A stretch of DNA of 64,000 nt, from NCBI RefSeq assembly GCF_964656455.1, contig NC_135719.1, positions 134,663,284 to 134,727,283 of the forward strand, given 5' to 3'. Below the pieces are notes generated by a model. The model did no database searches. It saw nothing but the letters and a program-made list of their open reading frames with translations, and was not told the DNA's origin. This stretch comes from Halichoerus grypus. Taxonomy: Eukaryota > Chordata > Mammalia > Carnivora > Phocidae. The position numbers and the translations under genes were made by a program. Positions 35,700 through 47,499 of the stretch are shown piece after piece. Position 1 is the stretch's first letter. Each line of letters starts with the position of its first letter.

Positions 35700-37825
35700 A
35701 CACAGGTGAAAATTGATGTTCACACAATAAGCAACTAAGAGACCATTTAAGGAAGTAATCAATGTAATAAAAATAATAATACCTTGTCAATATTTGGAAG
35801 ATGATTCTGAGTGGGAAGACAGTGGAAGAACAGTGAAAAGAATGCTATGGTGGTCCAGAAAAAGGGAAGAAAGAGGCATATTTCAGTAGCCAGATATCTA
35901 ATTGAAAGTGACTGATGACAGCTTAGAAGTCAGGAAAAAGAGGGGGGCATGCCAGTGATGTATAGAACATTTTATGTTGGAGAGTTAAGTTACTCTTCAA
36001 TGATGTGACAGTGAAAATATACTCAACTCTGCAGAGTGATACGGTTATTTATTTTCTATAAGTGATGTAACTTTACTCCTATGCCCCACTCCACCAAGTA
36101 TCAAGGGGTGACTGGAACTTTAAATGGCCAATTAATGGAAATAAATTATTAGAGAAGAAGAAAAAGTCTATTTCAAGAAGCTCTACCTTTTTTTAGGTCA
36201 ATGCTCACTATCTTGTATATTCTCCTCTGTGCTTCTAGAAAGATGTCATTTTGCTATTTGAGAAGGAAATATCATGTCCTAGGGGTCTGTGAGTATCAGC
36301 GGCATTGCCAGAGGATGACAGGTTGAATCTACTGAGGTGTGACAGGTGCCATCCAGCCTTGTGGTCTCAGATGTCACTCCCTCTGTGGCTGCTATCTGCC
36401 ATCATCCATGGTTACCGATGTTTGTATTCATGATGTTCTCCTTTTTCTGATGCAGGCTTTGTTGGTCCAGCTGCCCTCTCAGCATTTCTTGGTTCCATCA
36501 ACAAGACAGGTGGTAACTTCTGTTGTCTTGTGTGTCATGTGTTGATCATGGGCCACCGGCAGTCTCACCCAGCCCTCCATCCAGACTTCTTCTCCCACCC
36601 ATGCTATACGCCTGCTCTTCTGCTGCATTTCCTCTGGATCCCAGCCAAATACTGAGCTCCTTTCTGAGCCTTTTCCCAGGGAGTCATGCTATAATGTCTT
36701 CAAGTTCTTCATTTTTATAACCCTGAATGTGGGGGAAACAGAGTCCTCACCAGGCTTTTCTCTTACCATTCCCCTTCTTTTTCTTATATTCCAAGGAAGC
36801 AAAGGAGGCTAAGCATTTTCTACTAGTATTGAGGAGGGAACTCCCCTATATCATATCCTCATCATTCCTGAGGTGGTGTTCATCCTGCCCCTTTTCCAGC
36901 AGCTACATTCATGGGTGAATACAGGTGAAATGGATTTGTTAATAATGTAAGACACAGTGGAAGACATGACATGCAAAATATCCCAGCCACAGAGAGATAA
37001 AGAATATGAAAAAGGAGCTAATTTGTTAGGGAAGACAGCTTACTGTGCTCGATTAGGGTTGTATTTATTTCTTGTCCTCAGTTATCCAGATGGAGATAAT
37101 CCAACAGAATTTGGGGATATAGATCTAGAGTTCTGAAATAAGATTGTGCTGAAAATATAGATATAATAACTCTCCAAGTAATTCTTCAGGTTGCCTGGCC
37201 ATTTAATTAAAAGCAAACGATCAGTTAATTGAAATCTGTCTCCTTGGCTGGAATATAGTCAAGCTAATTGGAGTGGTTTTATGGTCATGGTTTTTTGGTT
37301 TTGTTTTTTGGGTTGTGTTTTATTTATTTATTTATTTATTTATTACAGAATGTTAGACTAGTTAACTATTTTGATTATAACCCTGGGATACACTCTTTGT
37401 TTAATAGTTAATTTTGACATTTGGAGTTTGGAGAATTAATTTCACATGTTTAAATTACAGATAGTGACACAGTATTGTAGGAATGGCTCTATTTATTTTT
37501 TGCAAAAACAATGTTGTTTCAAGTTAGTTCTGGGTTGAACTAAAGGAAAGTACATATTTGTAATTACTTCTGCTCACAGTTAAAGCTCAAAATTTCTATT
37601 TGATGAGAGATTTGAGAAAGCAGTCTGAATGTAGTGAGAGACTTTCTGGAGTCTTCTGTCTGCTAATTTCCTGTCTTCTCTCTGCCCTTGCTCCTCACTT
37701 TCCCCACTCCCACCCCAAGCCAGGTTTCTGCTCTGCAATCCTGTTATCCTTGTCTCTCACCAGCCACTTCTCAGATTTTTTTTTTTTTTTTTTCCTGGCT
37801 TTTCCATTTTTTTTCTCCCACCTCT
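35700..37825. other. Unassigned DNA with T-rich tracts
   Basis: No gene recognised. (TTTA)n at 37319-37345, poly(T) at 37776-37793. 36300-36900 is pyrimidine-rich with overlapping short frames but no recognisable product. Confidence 0.45.
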
Positions 37826-37829
37826 GAAT

Positions 37830-39570
37830 GTTAGAGCCCCCAGAGGTCCATGCTGGACTCTTTTCTTCTTTCTCTCACCAACAGAGATCTCATTCTGTCT
37901 CCCAGATTAAAGAGTGTGTTAATCAACACAAATACCATCTATCAGCAGAGAACTTGCATTTTATATCTCTGCCTCTGACCTCTGTGAACCCCAGACCCTT
38001 CAGTACCTGCCACTGTGGATCAGAATAGAACAGATCTTGAATTTAAAATATCCAAGACAGAATTCTTGATACATCCCCCGTATTAGTCACCTTGTCCTGC
38101 CATAACAAAATAGTACAGACTGCATGGCTTAACAGCAGAAATGTGTTTTCTCATAGTTTTGGAGACTGGAAGTGCAAGTTCAAGGTGACGGCAGGGTTGT
38201 GTTTGGTGCTTCAGGTGGGGTGTAGATGGCTGCCCTCTTGCTGTTTCCTCACCTGGCATTTCCTTGATGCTTTTGTGTGGGGAGGGAGAGGACTCTCTCT
38301 TCATTTTCTCAAGGCCACCAAAGCTATCAGATTAGGATCCACCCTCATGAGCTTATTTAACCCTAATGATCTCCTAAAAGCTCTATCCTCAATTATAGTC
38401 ACACTGGGGGTGAAAGCTTCAACATACAAATTTTAGAGGGACGCAATTTAGCCTCTCCTCAGGATTCTGAGACTTTTGGTATGGAGGAAAGAGAAAGCAG
38501 ATATTATTATAAGGGTAATTCCATTCTTGTAAGGACACTAATCCTATGAGTTCAGGGCCCTACCCTTGAGTCTTCTCCTCTACAGTCCTCCATATCTCAG
38601 GCAATGAAGACATCAGAGTGAACTCCAATCCATCAGTCATGCTGTGGGCTCCATCCTCAAAGTCCACACCGGGTTTGATCATGCTTCACCTTCTTCCCAC
38701 CTGCCTTCCTACTGAGGCCTATTGCAATAGACTCCTTACAGATTTCCCTGCTATGCTTGTCTACAACTTGTTTCCCGCAAACATGATCAGATCATTTCAC
38801 TCTCCTGCCAAAAGCTTCCCATTCCTCTCATGTCACGTGGAACGAAAGCCAACATTCTTGGCTGTGAGGGCTCCCATGGTGTGCGAGGCTACCAACAGAA
38901 GCCTATATCCTACCCGGATTTATTGTGTTACTACACTCCACGTATACCAGCCTCCTTGTGAGTTTTCATGCCTCTGCTCCCCCCCCTTTGCCTCTGTTCT
39001 CTCTGTCTGGAAGATCTTTCCCCCGCTCTGTGCATGGTTTGACACTTTCATCTCAAGACTGCCAGTAATGTTTGCTGCTCCTTCCATGTCTCCACCCTCC
39101 AGTCACCTTCTAATCCATCAGAGCCAGGAACCATATCACTAGCCAAATTGTTAAACCTAGCAGAAATGATTCAGCTTGTGTATAACTAATGCTTGCTGCA
39201 GCATTTGACACCCTTGGACACACTCTCTTTCTTTCTTGAACTATTCCTCTTTGCTTTCATGACACCTTTCTGACGTGTCACTCATGAACCTTGCTTCTTC
39301 CGAGGGCAGAAGTAATGAATAAACAATTGAGTGCATAGCATGAGGTCACCTCTGTAAGAGAGGCTTTTTCTGACTACCCTGTCTAAACCCTAGTCCTTCC
39401 TTTGTTTTCCACACCATGGCTCTCTACTTATCACCACCTTATATGCTATTATGAACTAGAATGTACACTCTCTGAGGGTAAGAAGTCAAGAATGTTTTTG
39501 TTAATCCTTGCTGTGATTCTGGTTTTCAAAACACCACCTACCATGTGGTCATAGTGAGTTACTGAATGAG
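37830..39570 (+). repeat. Long L2 LINE copy interrupted by an LTR
   Basis: Forward L2: 'tccaagacagaattcttgat' at about 38050, then after the LTR at 38085-38455 'aatccatcagtcatgctgtg', 'gaggcctattgcaatagact', 'gatcagatcatttcactctc', 'cattcctctcatgtcacg', 'tctgtctggaagatctttcc' and an L2 3' UTR up to about 39570. The 174-codon frame 38618-39142 is in the region of ORF2's C-terminal part but its frame is not the intact LINE frame throughout. Not a host gene. Confidence 0.7.
38085..38455 (-). mobile_element. MaLR-type LTR (MLT1/MST group)
   Basis: Starts with reversed LTR end 'tattagtcaccttgtcctgc', 'cataacaaaatagtacagac', then 'catagttttggagactggaa', 'agattaggatccaccctcat', 'gggggtgaaagcttcaacat' and 'gggacgcaatttagcc', the classic reversed MaLR order. 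It is inserted in the L2. The 114-codon frame at 38092-38436 lies wholly within it. Confidence 0.85.
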
Positions 39571-39856
39571 TCATCGCATTATTAAGCCAACAAGAATATC
39601 ATTATTTGATGCCTTACATCTTGGTGTAATTTCAAGTAATTGTTTTTCTTCTTATTTTTAGGTGGACAATACAAGTACTCACAAGTTTTTAGAAAGTGTG
39701 TACAGCATCCACATAGTCCTGAGGGAAGTTGGGTGCAGTTTACACCATTACAATAAAATTGGAGAGAGAAGAGAAAAGAATGAGGTCACTCCACTGCATG
39801 TCTCCAGGGAGAGGTTAGAGCAAAAGGTAGAGATGAAAACCATAAACCGTTCTGTT

Positions 39857-40046
39857 TTTTTTTTTTAAGATTTTATTTATTTGACAGAGAGACACAGCGA
39901 GAGAGGGAACACAAGCAGGGGGAGTAGGAGAGGGAAAGCAGGCTTCCCGCGGAGCAGGGAGCCCGATGTGGGGCTCGATCCCAGGACCCTGGGATCATGA
40001 CCTGAGCTGAAGGCGACACTTAACGACTGAGCCACCCAGGCGTCCC
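39857..40046 (-). mobile_element. Can-SINE (SINEC)
   Basis: Minus-strand copy of the 'cacagcgagagagggaacac' variant. The flanks TAAACCGTTCTGTT and TAAACTGTATTTGA suggest a decayed duplication. Confidence 0.94.
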
Positions 40047-40059
40047 TAAACTGTATTTG

Positions 40060-40960
40060 AATGAAACTTTCAGTGTGCCTGAAAAACTGTTGCATGCATC
40101 TGTGTTTCTGTGAGGAAGAAGTCTCTGCGAGTTCACATTCAGTCAATAACCCCTTTACAATTTCTAGAAATAACTGCAATATCCATGGTTGTGCTATCAT
40201 TTTTGCTGTTTCCCAAGTATGTTTTGATCAGTTGCAGGAAACAAAGTTAAGTCCTCAAGCTTCAAGATTAACCTGCAAACTCTCAGTGAAGCTGACAAGA
40301 TTATCAAGTACTGGAAAGCACCATGGTATAGACTGAATGTGATAGAAAATCCAAGTGAGAAAATGAATGCATTTTTTTTGTTGTTTTTATCGTCAGAAAC
40401 ATATCAGATTGAATTCATGTAGTGTATAAATATTCCCCTTTGAATCCATAATAAAATTCTGATTTCAGAATATGAGGGATCCACAGCCAGCCATACATAG
40501 ACAACGAAGACACACATCCACACACGTAGAAAAAGGAAGCATCTCGAGGATCAATCACTGGAAAGTGTTGTTCATAGTGGGATATTTGTCAATTGTAATA
40601 GGAACTGCTACATGATGGCAGAACCTCCCATTACATTTTCTTACTTGGAAGTAAGAAATAAAACCAATTTTCTTTGCATTAATGGAATCAACAAGCTCAT
40701 TAATTACAGCTGCAACGAGTCTTCGGCAGGGTGATGAGAATGGGTGGTAACCCACCCAGCTCACCTCCCACATCTGGCATTAAATACGCCCCAGTGAGTA
40801 GCCATCCCTCCACACTAGGTTTGAGAAATTCTCTACCCATACTCTAACATCACTGCCAACCAAAGAACACTCCTAGGTGTGTGGCCCTTCCTTGTTTCTA
40901 TCACCACTGTACGTGGGGAGGTGGCTGGCTATGGTTAGGAGAGTGGCAGTCCCTGACTTG
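40060..40960. other. Unassigned DNA
   Basis: No transposon recognised. 40480-40800 has TAATTA-type homeodomain sites (CTCATTAATTACAGC) and could be a conserved noncoding element, but conservation cannot be judged here. Confidence 0.4.
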
Positions 40961-40969
40961 ACAAGATAT

Positions 40970-41485
40970 GATAGGCAGTATTTTGGGATGACCTCCAAGA
41001 TTCTTACTTCTCTGGTATGGACGAATTTGTATGTAATTCCTTCCCCTTGAGGATGGGGGGAACTTGAAATTTGCTTCTAACCAGTAGAATATTGCAAAGG
41101 TGAAGAGGATGTTTTTAGATGTGATTAAGGTCCTTAATCATTTGATTTTGAATTAGTCAAAGGGTGATTTTTCTGGGTGGGCCTGACCTAATCAGTCAAG
41201 TCCTTCTCTGAACTTAGAGACTCTTTGTTTCTGACTTTGAAGAAGCAACTTTGAAATCTGCAATGAAACTGAATCTGCCAACAGACTGAGGGAGCTTGGA
41301 AGCTGATCTTTTCCTTATCAAGTCTCCAGATGACAACACAGCTCAGCAATATCTTGATTTCAGCGTTGTGAGACCCTGGGTAGAGAACCCAAGTCAGGTG
41401 TGTGCAGACTCCTGACCTACAGAACGTGCCATTTTAAGCTCATAAGTTTGTAGTAATTTATTACACAGTATAGAAAACTGATACA
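40970..41485 (+). mobile_element. MaLR-type LTR (MLT1 group)
   Basis: Ordered blocks: 'tgattaaggtccttaatcat', 'gtgggcctgacctaatcagt', 'cagacttg'-type exon-like middle, 'ctgccaacagactgagggag', 'agatgacaacacagctcagc', 'gcgttgtgagaccctgggta', 'taagctcataagtttgtagt', 'agaaaactgatacac'. This is the forward MLT1 layout to its 3' end. Confidence 0.85.
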
Positions 41486-41795
41486 CAAGGGTTCAGGAAT
41501 TTAAAAGTGATTGCTGAGCAAAGACAAGGATTTAAGGGCACGAGGCATGTTCTCTGCTATCAGGGCAAATGAGAACTCGATGAAGAATACTGAAAAAATT
41601 CTGAATTTACTGTTTCTGATAATCTGAAGATCTAGATGGTGTTTTATATGTGTCTACTTATTTGACTCATAATATCATTTATGTAAATTTTATATTATTG
41701 TTCTCATCCTCTAAACCTATTTTATGATTTTTCTTTTGTATACTCACTAAACTGTGTAATTCACTTGTTTCTTGAGTATAAAATGTACCACAATC

Positions 41796-42003
41796 CGGGC
41801 GCCTGGGTGGCTCAGATGGTTAAGCGTCTGCCTTCGGCTCAGGTCATGATCCCGGGGTCCCGGGATCGAGTCCCGCATCGGGCTCCCTGCTAGGCGGGGA
41901 GCCTGCTTCTCCCTCTGCCTCTGCCTCTCTCTCTCTCTCTCTCTGACTCTCATGAATAAATAAATAAAAAAAAAACATTAAAAAAAAAAATTAAAAAAAA
42001 AAA
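41796..42003 (+). mobile_element. Can-SINE (SINEC), young-looking copy
   Basis: Nearly undecayed CpG sites (GGGCGCCTGGG, GGGATCGAGTCCCGCATCGG) and a perfect 16-bp duplication AAAATGTACCACAATC at 41780-41795 and 42004-42019, plus a long A-rich tail, all pointing to recent insertion. Confidence 0.97.
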
Positions 42004-42019
42004 AAAATGTACCACAATC

Positions 42020-44560
42020 TGGATAAAAACAGAAAAAAAAATCAATGATTTGGAGAGCTTTAAATATACAGATGTTTAGTATTGAATAAACTAACTAGAT
42101 GGCTGACTGATTTGAATTTGCTTTTATTCGGATGTTTTGGGACTATGCAGATATAACACCTGAATCTGTGGTTAATGATAAGAATCCAGATTTGTTTGTT
42201 AGTGATGACAATATGTAATATGATAAAATGAATTACAAACTTTCTAAGCCTGTGCCTATGTGTGTTTGATAAAATGTTTTCTATTTATTCCCCTACACCA
42301 GAGTTTAATATGTACTTGGAGTGAATTATGACAAAATCTACAGACTTTCAGATACTTAAAATTACATTTCTATTTTGCTTTCCATAAATAGAGCCGCTTC
42401 TTTCTTTCTCTCTTTTCCACTGGACCTCGGTTTCATTCATTCTTAAATGCCCAGTCTTGTTGGCAGTGGTATATTATAACAGAATAAAAAAGAGCTAGGG
42501 GTTCAATTTGGCAGAATAAAGAAATTCTCACTGTGTTCGTGGGAGGAGATAAGCTCAGGATCTTTCTACACCATTTTCTAGAACCCCCAAAAAATCTTGT
42601 TGGCTTTAGTTTGGAAAATTCTGATCCAGCAGAATAGAGTCTTTGATATTCAGAAATACAACTAAGTGTTTACATGTGTATTGATTTATGGAGGAAGTAA
42701 CTCTAAGGATTTTTTGTAATACAACATTACTGGTCACTGAGAATAATTCACAGATAGTAATGCAAAATCTGTGCCTTAACATTTTTTTTCAATGAAATGA
42801 GTTAGACAATGCTGTTTCATAAATAATTATAATTTAAGTGAATGTGATAAAATAAATCTCCTTTGTAGAGAGGTAGAGACTATGGTAATTCAAAAAAAAA
42901 AATGATGGGCAAGAGGGTTTTTATTTGGGGGTAATAGTTCTCAACCAATTTTAAAATGCAATTTATTATGAATATTTGATGTCTGAATCTTTCTGGCACA
43001 CAGGAAACCTTTTTTTTTTCTTTAATTGTATTGAACACTGGAGGTTGTATATATATATTTTAACACTGAAAATTCTTAACCACTTAAATGAATTTTTAGG
43101 TTGCGTGTTTATACTTTTATCTGATGAATGGAGTAAATGATCAGTCACATTGCTGGAAAATTGCACTTTGCGAGGATTGCCTTCTAGACGACCAATCTAG
43201 GCATGTCCTGGATTACAGGGCAATTGCTTCAAAGAATCTAATGGGGGCAAGAGGCATGGGTGAAATTTCCTGGGTTTGGTGTTTTTAAATTAATTTCTAA
43301 ATGTATTACACTTTCAGGCTCTTCTCATTACGAATAAATAACACTGTCTCACTATCACGAGTAACACTTTTTAATACAATACATACTTGACTTCTCAAGT
43401 GCTTCCATATATGTTATTCCAAGAAGACATGATCTCATTTAGGAGTAGAGAAACATTTTTGTTTTTGTTTCTGCTGCAGGTCACCTTGGGCAGTTGAAAA
43501 GGAAACCATTCCTATGCCTCCAGATTCATTTATTTTTTGGCTTGAATTCGTAGCAGAGAAAAAGCACCAATTCCCCACTGCTTCCTGTTCATAGCAGGTC
43601 CAGCTGCCTGCAGGTGGTCTGTAGAATCATCAGAGCAGAGTCTTGTCAAGTGTAGGAAGAGGTTGCCCATGGTCTTCCAACTTTGGGTTCTTCAGCTGGA
43701 ATTGCTAAGATTTGGCACAGACTCTAGGGAGAGATTCTAATTTGAAAAAAAATCTTCCTTTTAATTAATGATTGTGTTTCGATCTTAGTATAATTTTCCC
43801 TTGTATAAAGCTACACTTGCATTTATATATTGATTTTTAACATTGTTTTTTTTTTGTAACATTGTCTTAAAATGACATTTCTACAAAGAAAAGAAAAGGA
43901 AATTTTATTTATTTTTTTGTTTCAAGTAAAGCACAATGGCTTTTTTCTGACTTAATGGATGGTTTGGCATCCTATAGTTTATTAAACAGGGAAGTAAAAG
44001 GATTGTCACTGCAACTTAAAAAAAATAAAAAAATAAAAAATTCAAATCAAATATATAACTTAGAAAACATAAATTTGAATTTATGTTAAATTAGTAATAT
44101 CAAAATGCAAATGTCATACCTTTCTGTTTAGGTTACCTATTTGAAATATCAACTTTGTTTCAGGAGATAAATTGATATATTCTTGTCTTTGTGCTATTTT
44201 TTTTTTTAATGAAACTTCTATCTCAAGTACTATTTTAGTTAGCAATTGTTTGAGATATTTTGTGTTCCAGAAATGGTGCTATGTCCTGGGCATTCGGAGA
44301 TAAATATCACATGCCTGGTACTCAGACCAATGGAGGAAAATAGTGCACTCTAATAGGAACTGAATGAAGGAAGTAGAATGATCTTCTAAGACACAGTGCT
44401 TTAATCTACTTTTTATGCTGACTGGAAATGAGAAAGAAGGATGGCTCACTTACTGGCAGTTAATCATGTTCAGTCAACTTGTATTGGTTTGTAGCTCTTT
44501 GGTGTTTGGCTGACCATGCATTAGTTATTATTACTGATGAGAGAGCAGGACATTGCAGGC
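42020..44560. other. Unassigned DNA
   Basis: About 2.5 kb without a recognised gene or clear transposon. Poly(T) runs at 43009-43019 and 43844-43855. 44240-44400 may be a reversed L2 end, too diverged to call. Confidence 0.45.
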
Positions 44561-44569
44561 TCCACAGTC

Positions 44570-44750
44570 ACACAGGCTGAGTGTGAACCCCAGCCTTGCC
44601 CTTACTTCTTAACTCTGTGACCTCAGGCAAGAGATGAGGACCCCAGAGCTGCATGTTGCAACAGCAGGATAATAATCATACCTCCCTTGAGGATTAATGG
44701 AACGATGCATATAAATCACTTAGGACACTGCCCGAAGTATTATTACTGAA
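44570..44750 (+). repeat. MIR SINE
   Basis: 'gtcacacaggctgagtgtga', 'cttaactctgtgacctcagg', 'gcaggataataatcatacct', 'gaggattaatggaacgatgc' and 'cacttaggacactgc' form a clear forward MIR. Confidence 0.75.
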
Positions 44751-45064
44751 CAGGCCCTATGGGTTTAGAACTGCAAATTCCATGTAACATTACAAGTAGA
44801 AAAATTTTTAAAAAGTTTCTGGGTCATAGGCAAGTAGGGTATTTTGATAAAGGCAAGGCACCCATTTGAAATACCAAATCAGATGTAAGTATCCAGCATC
44901 TGGTGACATTGCACTAACCCATAGGAAAACTACCAGGTTTATCAGCAATGAGAAAAATGAATAGACTGTGGCAAAATCTTAATTATAAACTTTAAACTTA
45001 TAGGAATATTTTTTCTACATTTGATATCATGGCCTTTCATAGGTTCTTTAAATAATCTTGTTCA

Positions 45065-45251
45065 GGGGTGCCTGGGTGGCTCAGTCGTTAAGCATCTGCC
45101 TTCGGCTCAGGTCATGATCCCAGGGTCCTGGGATTGAGCCCCGCATCAGGTTCCCTGCTCTGCGGGAAGCCTGCTTCTCCCTCTCCCACTCCCCCTGCTT
45201 GTGTTCCCTCTCTCGCTGTGTCTCTCTCTGTCAAATAAATAAATAAAACCT

Positions 45252-45281
<30 letters not shown>
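45065..45281 (+). mobile_element. Can-SINE (SINEC)
   Basis: Plus-strand copy with an expanded (AAAT)n tail; duplication TAAATAATCTTGTTC at 45049-45063 and 45282-45296. The target is the MIR that continues after it. Confidence 0.96.
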
Positions 45282-45289
<8 letters not shown>

Positions 45290-45465
45290 CTTGTTCTATA
45301 TGCACAGGAATCTTGTAAAATTTAAGTGACTTCCCCATTTTTTGGGTAAGTGTACTAACATCCATATAGTTTAAGTGAATTGCTAATAGTTATACAGGTA
45401 GCAGTTTATGGATTTGAATCCATGAATTTTGACTGCAAAGCCTGGCAATTAACCACTTCTTATTT
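45290..45465 (-). repeat. MIR SINE
   Basis: 'aatttaagtgacttccccat', 'tacaggtagcagtttatgga', 'tttgaatccatgaattttga' and 'ggcaattaaccact' are a reversed MIR. Confidence 0.65.
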
Positions 45466-45469
45466 CCTG

Positions 45470-46400
45470 TGGGGAGATAAGCCCATATGAGCATGGGCTC
45501 ATATGAATTTCTGTAAGTCAGAAAAGAAGGGGCAGCCCTCTCATCACTGGAGCAAGGACACAGGGATGAGCAAGCTGTGGCTGGGGGCAGTGAGGGATCC
45601 ACCTTGACTGCCATGGTTGGATTGAACGTGGGACTTGTACAGTTGTGGATGAAATCAAAAGCAAATAATAAGAAACTCAAAGTGACTCAAACAAATAAGC
45701 TTCTCGTTCACATAACAAGAAATTTAGGGGTAAGTGGTTACTGGGGTACAAGATACAGTTTAACAATGCTATCAGGGTTCCCATATTTTTTCTTTGTTTG
45801 GTTCTCTTCTTCATTTGTAATGGGGTAAATTTTGTCCTTATGCTTATCATTTTATGGTCATGTTTCAGGAAGAAGCCTTAAAAATCTGTGTCAGCCACAT
45901 ATGGTCTTTCTTTAAGAAAGCCATAGGTTTCCCAGAATTCCTACTACCTCACCCCCAAACCCAGTAAACTCTTGCCTAGGGTCTACCTGAACTAGCTCAC
46001 ATAGTCAGCCTAACCTACAAGGGGAGTGGTCAGCTTTCAGTTATAATAGTTAGCTGTGGGGATGCCTTATGTTGCTGTAACAGACGACTCCCTCACAATC
46101 TTGATGGCTTTAAGGACAAGAGAAAGGAGAACACTGTTCCCTAGAGTAATGTACAATTACAAAATGGCAGAGGAACAAATAAGTGCTTTTCCTTCATCAG
46201 TTTCTAGAGTTTGAAATGTCTCATAAATCTTTATGTGAATCTACAAAGGGAAACAATGTTTCCTCCATGGATCTCAAATAGAAGGGCAATATTAAAATTT
46301 CTTCCTAACACTTTTCTGCTACTGCTAACTTGCTGTGTTCAGTACTAAAGATCACTGCCTCCTGTCCGTTTCCTGGGCCTGCTGTGCAGAATAGTCTTGG
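45470..46400. other. Unassigned DNA
   Basis: 45680-45780 ('actcaaagtgactcaaacaa', 'ttcacataacaagaaattta') resembles an ancient interspersed repeat I cannot name. No gene is supported. Confidence 0.4.
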
Positions 46401-46404
46401 CCTG

Positions 46405-46775
46405 TACTATGGATTGAAAATTTGTTTCCCCCCCCTAAACTCGAATGATGAAACCTAATCCGGATGCGATGGTATTTGGAGGTGGGGCCTTTGAAAGGTG
46501 ATTTGATCATGCAGGCGGAACCCTCACTAATGGCTTGATGCCTTATAAGAAGGGACAGGAAAGGGTTTCCTTCTCTTTCTCTCCCCCTGCCATGTGGGGA
46601 TACAGCAAGAAAGAATCCATCCACAAGGCAGGATGCAGAGTCTCACCAGACACGAATCTGTTGGCATCCTGATCTTGGACTCTTCAGCGTCCGGAACTGT
46701 GTGGAGAGAAACTGACTCATTCTTTTTCCTCCGGAACTGTGTGGAGACAAACTGCCTCATTCTTTTTTATTCGAG
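46405..46775 (+). mobile_element. MaLR-type LTR (MST group) with internal duplication
   Basis: Forward LTR: 'tactatggattgaaaatttg', 'gatgaaacctaatccggatg', 'tatttggaggtggggccttt', 'catgtggggatacagcaag', 'tctgttggcatcctgatctt', 'ccggaactgtgtggag'. A 40-bp segment near the 3' end is present twice in tandem (46691-46730, 46731-46770). Overlapping frames on both strands at 46.35-46.82 kb are inside the LTR. Confidence 0.85.
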
Positions 46776-46779
46776 GAGA

Positions 46780-47254
46780 TACTTTGTATCAAATGTTATT
46801 CTTCCTTCATTCCTCATGTACTAATAGTACTAGTGGTAGTTGCAGTAACAGTAATCGGGAAGGGAGTAGGGAGTAAAAACAGGTGGCCTCAGACCCAGAC
46901 AAGGAAGGCCCATCTCTGGGTCCTGCCCTTTAGTCATCCCTGTACTCTGGTCCTTTTTAGTTTTGTCCCATAGAACAAAAAGTACATGGCTACAAGGGGC
47001 CTCTTTTAGGTCTTATTAGATTGCTTGGGGCCTTGGAATTCCCTGACCCGATGCCCCTGAACCTGCCTTTAGTCCTGCAGTTTTCTTCCCTAGATGGCCT
47101 CCTGAAGGCCCTGAGGAAAGGCCATTGTCAGAATCTGGGAGGAGCAGGTGCATGAGCCCAGACTGAGCTTAGGCTTTAGCAGAAGGGTGTTCATGCACAT
47201 GCGCAGGAGGCCTTTCATGCTGAGTACAGAACCCGGGGTGGGAAGGGAAGATGT
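46780..47254. other. Unassigned DNA
   Basis: No gene or clear transposon recognised. Confidence 0.45.
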
Positions 47255-47269
47255 AAGGTCCAGGATCTC

Positions 47270-47484
47270 GGGGCCCCTGGGTGGCTCAGTCATTAAGCGC
47301 TTGTCTGCCTTCGGCTCAGGTCATGATCCCAGGGTTCTGGGATCGAGCCCCACATCCGGGCTCCCTGCTCAGCAGGAAGCCTGCTTCTCCCTCTCCCTCT
47401 CCCACTCCCCCTACTTGTGCTCCTGCACTCGCTATCTCTCTGTCAAATAAATAAATAAAATCTTTAAAAAAAATTAAAAAAAGA
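47270..47484 (+). mobile_element. Can-SINE (SINEC)
   Basis: Plus-strand copy; perfect duplication AAGGTCCAGGATCT at 47255-47268 and 47485-47498. The plus 100-codon frame 47148-47450 includes this SINE and is not a gene. Confidence 0.96.
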
Positions 47485-47499
47485 AAGGTCCAGGATCTC

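Noticed and set aside
38092..38436. 114-codon plus-strand frame
   Set aside because: Entirely inside a reversed MaLR LTR.
38618..39142. 174-codon open frame on the plus strand, the longest in the window
   Set aside because: It lies in a forward L2 LINE copy and shows L2 landmarks on both sides; no host protein features.
40480..40800. Possible conserved enhancer with TAATTA sites
   Set aside because: Motif content alone is not informative in AT-rich DNA; kept only as a remark in the feature list because conservation cannot be assessed here.
47148..47450. 100-codon frame
   Set aside because: Its second half is a SINE; such frames recur in every SINE copy here (for example 24112-24372 and 12844-13092).
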